Made by a program: the position numbers and the translations under genes. A stretch of DNA of 64,000 nucleotides from Paramacrobiotus metropolitanus (Eukaryota > Tardigrada > Eutardigrada > Parachela > Macrobiotidae), in contig NW_026570280.1 in assembly GCF_019649055.1 (NCBI RefSeq), positions 434,001 to 498,000 on the forward strand, read 5' to 3'. Within the stretch, counting starts at the first letter, position 1. Every line of letters begins with the position of its first letter. The notes under the pieces were generated by a model, which was not told the DNA's origin, ran no database searches, and saw only the letters and a list, made by a program, of their open reading frames with translations. Positions 10,116 to 20,200 of this stretch are shown one piece after another.

Positions 10116-13100
10116 TTACTGGTCGAAGGGGAAATAACGGATGGATCCCTTCCTGTCCAGCCCCTTCAGCGCCTCCACCTCCTCCGCCGCAAATTCAAAA
10201 TCAAACACGTTAAAATTCTCCTGCAAATGCGGACGACTGGTGCTGCGCGGAATGGCCATCCGGCCGCGTTCATTCAGGTAGCGAATCAAAATCTACAAAA
10301 TTAAAATCCGTGAAATTTACGATAACATTCTATGAAAAAATGGCGCTAAAATATGTCCGCAAAATTCCGGTAAATTAAGAAAAATATATATTTTCAGCAG
10401 CCAGCCCAATAATTAACGGAAAAAACGTTTATAACATCCACGAGAACGATCTCGCGTAAAACTGCCGCGGAAATATTTCCGCAAAATCAAGAAAAAATTG
10501 AAGAAAAAATCATTTTCAGCACAGGAAAAAAAATTATGAAAATATTACCCAGTTTCTAACCTTGCTAAACGCAAGCTCTAATAAAACCTGACATCAATAT
10601 TTATTAAAAAATAAATTTTGAAATTATTTACTCAACAATTTACACAGGCAGTACACATTAAACAGAAATTCCCGGTAAATAACCGGTAAAATTCCTTCCT
10701 CCGCCAATTACACCGTATACACTACTGCCGTATTTTTGTTGACAAACACAACAATGTCGTGACCTCCCGCAGTGAGCGCCAGAGTCCATTCTACCGGTCA
10801 AAGGTCACCGCGGTCAAAACGCCAAACTCCACAGCAGTTGCCGCTGCAAGAATCTTCCACCCACGCCACGGTCAACCGGTACGAAACGTGAAACTTCCCC
10901 GGCTGACCTTCAGACCGGCATCGCGCGCCACACAACGCTGCCTGTAACAACGACCTTTCAACCCTGTGCGTCGCAACCACGAACATGTTCCCCATCGGCA
11001 CTTTCCACTGACCACAATCGAGACACATTCAGTTTCGTATATAAACCATTACCGCGCCGGAAACCTCATCAATTCAATTTCCTTCCGAATAAATTCGAAT
11101 TTTCCGATTAATTCCGATTAATAAATCCCTGATTTATTTTCTTCGATTTTTTGTTTTTTTTTAAGTGTTGATAAATTAGTAATCATGTCGGTTGAAGCGA
11201 TGAATATGTCGATGAATCCTGACGCCGTCTTCATCCCCCCCGAGCAGCAGCAGCAGCAGGGCCGCGAGGTGCAGCAGGAGCGCAAAGAAGCCCAGCAGAC
11301 CAGCTACATGACCTCGCAGGTCAAGGTCCCCATGATGCACCTGCCCTCGCCCTTCATGAGCACCGGATTCTCCGCCCAGGAACTCATCGGTGAAGGCTTC
11401 CAGGTGCGTACAATTTAATTTTTAAATTTTAAACAGCGTGCTAATTTTTTTAAAAAATCCAGTTAATTTCTAACGGCATTTTAATTTACAAAATTGGTTT
11501 TTACTGTAAGTTAAAATGTGTGACCTTTATTGAGTAATGTTTAGTATCTTTGAATTTTATACTAAATATAACTTCTGTAAAAATATAATTAAAAAAATCA
11601 ACTAACAATAATTTTTTAGAAATAATTTCAGTCAAAAATTAAATAAACCAAACAATATATGCCTTCTAATTATTTAGTTAATTACTGAAAATCATTTTTT
11701 AAGCGCTGCCGTGTTCAGGCGTTCAGTTGGTGTTTAGTCTGCGAAATTGTTCGATGGCACTAAATTTTATCAAAATTACGTTTTATGGAAAAATATTATC
11801 TCTAAATAGATTTTTCTTGAATGAACATTTTTATAAATTTTTCGAAGAATTATTCCAAGAATTTTATGAATTTATTTATGCATTTCTAAGAATTAATCAA
11901 TGCATTTAGCAATGCAAATTTTCAAGAATATTTTTTCCATGACAAGCGTCGCATTTGTGTGAACGAATTTTCTAACGATTACCTGTAATGGACTTGTTAA
12001 AAAATTATTCGATGAACGATATTTTAATGAATTTATTTGTGGATTTTTTCATGAATATTTTGCTTCGTGACAGGCGTCCATTTCGCGCATCAGCGCCGTG
12101 TCGGAGGACATGCGCCAGCTGGACAGTCCCGAGCTGGACGAGGAGGCCCGCAAGGACATGGCCGCCAAGCAGCGCGAGCACGACATGCTGACGCAGCAGT
12201 ACGAGAAGGAGGTGGAGCGCAAGACGGAGGCCTACCGCAAACTGCAGGAGGCCGAGGCCGACAAGATCCGCAAGGAGCTGGAGAAGCAGCATCTGCGCGA
12301 CGTGGAGTTCCGCAAGGACATGGTGGAGATGGCCATCGACAACCAGAAACGCCAGATCGACCTGGAGAGCCGCTACGCCAAGAAGGAGATGGACCGCGAG
12401 CGCACCCGCTGCCGTCTCATGCTCGAACAGCAGAAATTCCACAGCGACATTTCGGTACATTTTTTAACCTTTTTTTTACAATTATATACGGTATTTAAAT
12501 ATTCTCTATATTTTTAAAATAAAATTTCGCTTTCCATTTCGGTAGCAGATTCGATAAAACAGCCATAAAAAATTCGAAAATAATTAAGAAAAAAACTGCA
12601 ATGCAATTAAATTACCACCGAACAGCAAAACTTCTACAGCGACATCTCGGTACATTTTTGATCCCTTTTTTTTACAATTATATACGGTATTTAAATATTT
12701 TTTATATTTTTAAAATGAAATTTCGCTTTCCATTTCGGTAGCAGATTCGATAGAACAGCCATAATAAATTTGAAAATATTTAGAAAAAAGCAATGCATTA
12801 AAGTACCAATAATCAAAAATAAATTACAGTTCCATATTAAATAATTCAAATTAAAAGCCGTTTTTACGAATTTTATAAAAGGTCTTAATAAATTTTAATT
12901 ACTACTGTACTAATTTACTGTTACACTAACACAGAAGCAGTCATTCTTATTTACACAGTTTGTTTAATTTTTTATTGCTCAGTTTTTATCAAGAAAAAAA
13001 CCTTTTAACATGACTATCAATTTTTTTAAAAATCACATATTTGCCGAATTCCTTAATGCTATTTTATTTTTGCAAATATTTCCGATGATTAGTTGCCTAA

Positions 13101-16100
13101 ATAATTTTTTTAACTCATTTTTATTTTTCTAAAACAAATTTTCTACAGAATATAATTTTTTTCAAGAAAGTGTACGTTTTTTTCCCTGATTTTAAAACGC
13201 TTTGCAAATATTTTTAAATCGATTTATTAAAATCAGCTGATATTCATTATTGTTAATTTTTCTAAAGGTCAACCTGGAAGCCAGCGCCGCCCACACGGAA
13301 ACCTCCGGACAGTGCGTGTCGGAATCTCAAAAGTTCACCGAAAACAACCGCCAACTCAAGAAGTAAACCCCGCCCCCAACGAATTCCCCTCCGCGATATT
13401 TTCTACCTATCCTTAACAATATTTAAAAAAATCCCTTTTCAACATTAATAGCTTGTTTTCTTGCAATTCTCTAAATGTTCACCATGTGAGCAAAATTAAT
13501 TAAAATTTTTGTACCGTATAAGATTTTGTACAGAAACTGTCTGTCTGTCAAACGCGAAAATGAGAATAATTAATAAAACGTGGTAACTGACCTGCGCGGG
13601 CGATTTGTTGTGTTTCTGGGCGATTTTTAGGACGACCGGGTCTTCGGTTAGCGTCGGGTCGTCGGCTTTGAATTTCTTCATCCAGCGCGCCGGTGAGCCG
13701 AGCGGCGCGAAGGCCGTCACGGTGATGCCGTGCTGGCGGCATAACTCGAAGATCTCATCGTCCATCAAGTAGGCGTGGCCTTCCGTCTAATAAAAAACCA
13801 ACAAAAATTATCAGAATTATGCAGCAGAATTTTTCCATAAATTCCCAAAGAAAAAATTACCAAAAATATAGTGAAAAATCCATAAAATTTTTTAAATTCT
13901 TCGCCATTATTTTAAATAGATTCCCATAAAAATTAGCGAATATTCGGTTCAGGTATCGGTACAACGTTCGGAATTATTCGTCATTTCGATTAAATATTTC
14001 GAAAAAAACCCACTGAATCGGCAAAAATTCCAGGTTAACTGTTCAATTATTTTTTGATAAACTCCATTATAAATTTTAAACGAAATCAGTACAGTATAAG
14101 TCGGCAAAAAACTCTAGAACAGTCGGGAAATATTTTCCCTATAACTATCGAATAAAATAAGAAAAAAATCCATTAATCGGCAAAAATTTGGAAAATAATT
14201 CGCCAATAGTTTTGCACAAATTCCAAAACAAAAATTATATCCATAAATTGGGAAAATCACAAAATAATTCCTTAAATTTGCTGCATAAATTCGAGCAAAC
14301 ACCGGCATTATTTCTCCAAATTTTGCAAACCGAGGAATAAAATTACGAAATAAATTGTAAAATTGTAAAATTATTGTAAAATAACGTAATTGTAAAATTG
14401 TAAAATTACGTAATTGTAAAAAAAATTACGTAAAATTACGTAATTGTAAAAAAAATTGTAAAATTACGTAATTGTAAAAAATTTACGAAATAAATGCAAC
14501 TTGTACCGTAATTCCTTACGTAATTTATTCGTAATTATTCAAATTGTCGTGTGGCCGACCTGCAAATTGGCTGGTTTGATGCGGCAGTGATCGAGGACAA
14601 ACTGCAGTTGCTCCTTATTGAAGGCCGACACGCCGATGGACTTGGTCAGACCCTGATCCACCAGCTGCTCCATCGCCTGATAACCACCAACCACAATAAT
14701 TCTGTCAGCATTTCAGAATTTTTTTAAACGACAGACACAAGTTCTATTGTACTATTATACTATTCTATTCTATTATACATTAATTGTTAATTAGATTGTT
14801 TAATGAAGCAGAAAACACACCTTCCAGACGGCCGCGTGGTCGGCCTTGACAAAGCGGATCTTCCCGTCGGCATCGCGCGGATTAAACGTGTGATCGTCCA
14901 CGTACTCGTAGGCTGTCGGTCTACACAGCAGCACACCAGCAATAATTATTAATTAATTAAGAAATCACAGCTTTATTTTGTTCGCCACAAAACAATCAAT
15001 TAATACATGTTTTTTAAAAAAAAAACAACAACACAAAATCACGGAAAAACAGAAAACTGGCGGTTCAATTGATGCGGATTTAACGAAGCATTGATGCCGA
15101 AATGTATTTTTACTTCAGCGAAAACAATCACATAAAGAAATATTACACAAATTTAAAACAGCAACGTACGAGTACAAACGGAAAAATAAAAAGCTGCTTG
15201 TTTCAGTTATCCTGATTCCTGATGCAATTACTTATATTTGTACTCATATCACTTTTGATGTTTGCAAATGGAGTTTCAAAACATTCAGAATACACTGCAC
15301 TACAATATTCCACGGTTGCGGTACACGCTATAGTTAATCGTGACATTACTAGTACACAGTTATTTTAATAGCCCGCTTTTTTTTCAGCGCTGCTTGTTAT
15401 ATGCATAAATCATAATTGTTGAAGTTTCTCAGAATTTATTGCTGACCATAACTGTTTATATCATAAAAATAAAAGATAACGTGCAATGTATTATTTTGTA
15501 CGCAATACTTTTCAAATAAATTTTGGAAAAATTTTCGAACAGAAACCCGGTTAATAAAATGCTTTTTATTTTACAGAATTAATGCCGCACTGAAGTATGC
15601 GTAAAAAGAATTCGGACACAACCTAACGTTCCCGAAAATCGCCATGCAAACGACAATATTATTATTGCCGACATGGAATTTAATATTAATAAAAAAAATC
15701 AATGATAATATTTAAAAAATATTCAAGCAGACTTACACGTGCACCAGGAATAAATCGACATAATCCAGCTGCAGATTCTTCAACGACAACTTCAGTCCGT
15801 CCAGCACGCGCGCCGGATCCATGAACGTGCCCCACAACTGTCGTAATAATAACCATTATTTATTAATTAAAATTTTTAAATGGATACGAAATACATTTTT
15901 ATTGCAGTATGATAAAAAACTACAGTAAATTTCGATAATTAGGATTTATTCATTTTAATTGCATTTTTAATTCTGAAGTGTTTAGATAAATTACTAAAGT
16001 GGCATGCCGCATGCATATGAATTTTCAATGAATTTCTATCTGTTATTTTTATTGAATTTTTCCCCCGTATTCAACAGGTAGCCAGCCACCCGCGGTTGCC

Positions 16101-16617
16101 GCTCTCCCTTTGACCGTCCTTACCTTGGTGGTGACGAAGACATCCTCGCGGCGCACCGTCCCGTCGGCAATCTTGTTGCGGATGGCCTTCCCGATCTCCA
16201 CTTCGTTCTCGTACACCAGCGCCGTGTCGAACAAACGGTAGCCGATGTCGATGGCCGTCTCCACCGCTTCGCGCGTCCCTTGGCAGCTCGACTAACCGAC
16301 GACAAAACACTTTTACCACCATGACACCATCGAATAAAATCGCATCCTGAAAGTTACTTCGTACCACGGGGCCCTTTCCCTCGACGAAGGAAAACTGAAA
16401 CGGAAATGGATTAATTGCACTGCTACGCAGTGATTACGGACAGGGGACAGACAGCGCGAGCAAGAGACAGGCAGGCAGGCAGAGTGAGTGAGAGAGGCAG
16501 AGAAACAGACAGAGTGAAGTGAAAGGAGACAGACAGACTAACTTGTGACGTGCCCAGTCCGAGCATGGGCGCACGCTGGCCGTTGTTGAAGGTGATGTAC
16601 GGGACGGATTGGGCCAT
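10116..16617 (-). CDS. aldo-keto reductase (AKR superfamily), eight exons
   Basis: Exons (minus): 16543-16617, 16365-16394, 16124-16291, 15737-15837, 14821-14920, 14560-14676, 13592-13786, 10116-10292. All joins are GT-AG and keep phase, giving 320 residues, the usual AKR length. This is a cytosolic NADPH-dependent carbonyl/aldehyde reductase with a TIM-barrel fold. The whole catalytic tetrad is present: Asp57 in GYRLFDTA, Tyr62 in VYENE, Lys91 in VTTKLW and His124 in LVHVP, with the same spacing as D50/Y55/K84/H117 of mammalian AKR1. Cofactor-loop and C-terminal motifs also fit: SIGVSAFN, KPANLQ, GITVTAFAPLGSP, and RMAIPRSTSRPHLQENFNVF. Within the C-terminal part, IPRS replaces the common IPKS. 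The last intron (10293-13591, about 3.3 kb) encloses the CAHS gene on the opposite strand. The 5' end is head-to-head with LTV1. Substrate is unknown. Confidence 0.93.
10795..10807 (+). promoter_or_regulatory. DR1-like nuclear-receptor site upstream of CAHS
   Basis: CGGTCAAAGGTCA is a one-base-spaced direct repeat of AGGTCA-like half-sites, about 380 bp upstream of the CAHS start codon. It lies inside the last intron of the opposite-strand reductase. It resembles an HNF4/RXR-type site; binding is inference. Confidence 0.3.
11038..11045 (+). promoter_or_regulatory. TATA box of CAHS gene
   Basis: TATATAAA about 140 bp upstream of the CAHS ATG, suiting a transcription start near 11070 and a 5' UTR of roughly 115 bases. 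Confidence 0.5.
11185..13366 (+). CDS. CAHS protein (cytosolic abundant heat-soluble), tardigrade-specific
   Basis: Exons 11185-11403, 12074-12454 and 13268-13366, all GT-AG in phase 0, give 232 residues. CAHS proteins are intrinsically disordered, highly charged, helix-prone cytosolic proteins that form filaments or gels on water loss and protect against desiccation. Layout: a low-charge Gln-rich N-terminus with a QQQQQ run and PFMSTGFSAQELIGEGFQ; a long Lys/Glu/Arg central region (about 85-200) with family strings KIRKELEKQH, DVEFRKDMVE, QKRQIDLESRYAKKE; then a short C-terminus containing VNLEASAAHTETSG and VSESQKF. Length, motifs and the disordered composition are typical. The gene lies entirely within the last intron of an aldo-keto reductase on the other strand, has its own TATA box, and its second intron contains a duplicate of the exon 2 end. 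Assignment is firm; the exact subfamily is not determined. Confidence 0.95.
12425..12810 (+). repeat. 195-bp tandem duplication spanning the CAHS exon 2 donor site
   Basis: The end of exon 2 plus early intron 2 (12425-12619) is repeated with a 195-bp offset from 12620 to about 12810. The second copy keeps a readable version of the exon end (QNFYSDIS versus QKFHSDIS) and the GTACAT donor at 12650. Divergence is low. Confidence 0.85.
14345..14490. repeat. simple repeat of AATTGTAAAATTACGT type
   Basis: Imperfect tandem copies of a TTGTAAAATTACGTAA-like unit within an aldo-keto reductase intron. No coding meaning. Confidence 0.8.
16436..16540. repeat. CAGA/GAGA low-complexity tract in AKR intron 1
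   Basis: Purine-rich microsatellite of GACAGACAG and GAGAGGCAG units between exons 1 and 2 of the reductase. Confidence 0.7.
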
Positions 16618-17280
16618 GGTGAAGAATCTACAGATCCTGGAAGTCCGCGCAAGCAACGACAAATTCATCCAAGGAACACCGAACAGAACTAGACTGCGCT
16701 GGTCCAACGAAGCGCGGTCCTGGATAGCTGCAGCTGTCTGCAGAATGCAGCAGATTAGATAAGATTTATCGGATAATCTACGATTTACTGCGGTTGCTTG
16801 TCTTGCGCACACTACTGTACGGCGCCGACGCGTTCCAGATAACACAACAACCGACCAATAATTAATAGATCAACAAAACATTTAAAATAAATTACAATTA
16901 CCAAGATTTCCGATGTGTAATTTTCTGTGACGGCTGGCAAACTGAGAAATGCAAAAGAAACATCGCCGGAACCGGAAACAGCTGTCAGCTGGGTGTAGCG
17001 TTGCGAAGTAGAACGAATGGGGCAAATTCCATTCAAACGTAGCAAAGCTTTTTCCCGGGCATAACTTCGGCTCGTCACTGGCACGGTACACAGTAAAATG
17101 CCTGCAGACTTTGCAGACGTCTCAAGTTCAACACGCACTCAAACTCGATTTCCATTTTCCATGATTTTCAGTTTTTTCGATTTTTTTCTGCATGAAAGTG
17201 TTCAGTTTCGGATTTTGTTGTTTTTAAATTCGGTGGTCTGGTTGATTGGTATCTTTAACCTTTTAGATCTGCATGCAAAA
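16618..17280. promoter_or_regulatory. shared head-to-head region between AKR and LTV1
   Basis: The reductase (minus) and LTV1 (plus) start codons face away from each other across about 660 bp, so both promoters must lie here or overlap. No clear TATA box was seen. A bidirectional promoter is possible but is inference from spacing. Confidence 0.4.
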
Positions 17281-20200
17281 ATGGTACGTGAACGAAAATT
17301 CAGCGAAATATGTCGGAATTTATTATTTATGACTTGGTTGTTTATTCGCCGCTGTGGTTCTGACGAGCTCTTCGCATTGTGCTTCATGATTTCTCTGTTT
17401 CCAGCCGAAGAATAAGAAAAAATTCAACAAGAAAACCGCCACAACCTACGCTCTGATCAACCGTAATCTCCAGCCGATCGGCGAAGATGAGGAGAGCAGT
17501 GGAACTCTGGCAAATTTAAGCAAAGAGGTAAACTTCAAAAATCTGAAAAGCGTAATGGTGCTCCGCAATAAATACTGCGCAAGCCATCATACTACTGTCT
17601 AGTAGCTTGTCATTATGTGTACCGTCTAACAGGCACTGAGAAAACGCTTTGTTGCGCTCCGTTTTCATTTCTTGTTCTTGAATTTCGTTCTTGTTTGGTT
17701 GTGCAAATCGGGTTATTCGGCCCTTGCAGGAGTTGTTAGCACGGAAGGAAGAAGAGCACAAAGTCGGAATTTACTTCAACGATAATTATGATTACATGCG
17801 CCATTTGCGGGACGTGTCCAGCTACCAAGGCAGTTTGGAGCCTGTGGAGAATTTCCGCATGGGTTCCTCGGCGTCCGACGCCTTGCTGGATGTCCTATCC
17901 GTCGTGGTAAGCAGCTTAAAACAATCCAACGTTAGAATCATTTATAATGTCTGCAAATATATTTTAGAACTGCGGTTTTACTGCATGCATTGGCATTCTG
18001 GAGAAATACGGAATTTATCTCATAATTTTTACTATCATTTTTGGATGAGCCGTTTGCCGAAATTTTTTTAACCTGCTTCGATTTTTATTCCATTTGGAAG
18101 TTTGTGTTTAATCTGTTTTCTTTGATTTTTATCCAGTAATATTAAACTAAAAACCTGGAAAATAAAATTGATTTATCGTTGTGAAGAATGAACGGTAAAA
18201 ATTACTGCCGATTAAAATTTCTGACATGTTTTCGCAGAATTCAGTTTTGAAATTGTTCTTTTCATTATTTATAGAAAAATGTGTTTTAAATATTTTATTT
18301 ATAGGGAAATGTGTATTTAATATTTACTTAAATAAATATATTTTGAATTAATCGTTGTGAAGGTTGAAAGGTAAAGTAAATTGAAATGGCGATTAAAGAT
18401 TACTTCTTTTTTTGTATTAAAATTTAGTTTGGAGATTTCTGTATTACCTATTCATTGGGAAAATTCATTCTGGCGCTTACAATTATTTCTTATTTTTAAA
18501 AAGCATAATTTAAGAAAATTGCGTTTTAATTTGAGTAGATGTGTTTTTAAAAATGAGTTTATATCAATAGAAACGATTTTCACTGGCGTTTTTTTTTTGT
18601 CAGAGCGGACGCAGCAACCGTCCTAAACCGGCGAAACTCCCTCCCACCCTGGACTTCCTGACCACCCTCACCCCCGCACCCCCCTCTACCGCCGAACCCG
18701 TTGACGCCCCGCCCGACACGGACATCAACGCCGCCATGGCGGAGTCCTTCGCCTTCGACGACCCCGACAACCTCCTGGACGACGACTTCATCGCGCAGGC
18801 CGACGGGCCCCTCCACCCCCTCCCGGGGGTTTCCTCTGCCATGGACGAGGACGACGATTTCCCGGGCGTGGAGGAGTATGTCGACCCGACGCGGGGGATC
18901 AGTCGCGGCGGGATGGTGGGCGCCTGGCTGGAGCACCAACCCTCCGAGGAGGAGATGGGGGAGGGGAAACCGGAGCGCTCGACGGGGGCGCTGATCCGCG
19001 AGTGGGTGCGGCTGCACGGGGAGGAGGAGATGGGAGAGCACCCGGAGCAGGAGGAGACGCGGTCGCGGCTGTCCAAGTACTCCATGAGCAGTTCAGTGAT
19101 GCGGCGCTCGGCCGGGTTGAAGCAGCTGGATGAGCATTTCGAGCAGGTATGTCGTTTTCGAAAATATTTGTATTGTAGCGGTTTTGTAGTGCGAGGGCTA
19201 TTCTGGATGGGGACTCCATTAAGCGCGAACATTCTCGTGAAATCTAACAATTCGTGCACGTTTAATTGATTTTGTGAATTTTTTTCTCACTGAAGGATAA
19301 AAGGATTCGATAAAAGGATTGAAATTCGCTGCTAATAGGACTTATTTTTGGGGATTTTTTGGAAATGATTTTTATTTTCTGTTTCGAGATTTTAACTGGA
19401 AATTAATATTTTGAACTGCTATTTCACTGTTATTATTATTGGGATTTTACGGGTTTCGTAGTGCGGTGGCTTTCTTTGAACGTGTAATTTCATCATTGAT
19501 TGTCGTTAAAATGTCGAATTAATGCACGTTTTGACTGATTTTGTGACATTTTTCGTACTGTAGAAATTTATTTATTCCCGGTAAAAAGGTGGAAATTTCC
19601 TTGTAGTTAGAGATTTTATTTTGGGAATTTTTTTGAATATCTTCTTGAAATGTTCTGTTAGAAAATTAAATTGGCAATTATAATTTTGCTGAATTTAGGA
19701 ATTTCGGGTAAAAAAAAAGAGGAAATTGGCTCGTAGTTGGAGATTCATTATTTTTAGGATTTTTTAAGGAGTATTTTGGAGTTTAGAACTTAAGATGAAA
19801 TTGAATTCGCTGTTGACATTTTGGGTTTGTATATTGCTATCGAAATATTTAATTTATAGTGGTTTTGTAGTGCAGGGGCTTTCGTGGACCCGCCGCCGAT
19901 GGCACAAATCCCTGTAAATGTAGCGAGCGATATGTGCAGGTTATGGTTAGTGTTGTGAATTTTTCTTGCTTTTTAAATTTAGTAATTCTAAACGTGGGAA
20001 TTCCTTTTGAGTTGGAGATTCTGTTTTGGTAATTTTTTGAATATTTTATTGAAATTTTCTGTTGGGAAATCAAATCGGCAGTTAAGTAACATTTTGCTTA
20101 GGTTTGCCGCTGTTAAAATATTTTGTTGGAGCGGTTTCGTAGTGTACGGGTTTTCTGTCCGCGCAAGTAATATTCTCTTAAAATTTCATAACATACGCTC

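Noticed and set aside
12005-12498. Leucine-rich minus-strand ORF over CAHS exon 2
   Set aside because: Antisense of a Lys/Glu/Gln-rich coiled exon gives Leu/Val-rich strings; the sense frame is unmistakably CAHS.
18580-19259. Long minus-strand ORFs over LTV1 exon 4
   Set aside because: Antisense shadows; the plus frame carries the conserved LTV1 blocks.
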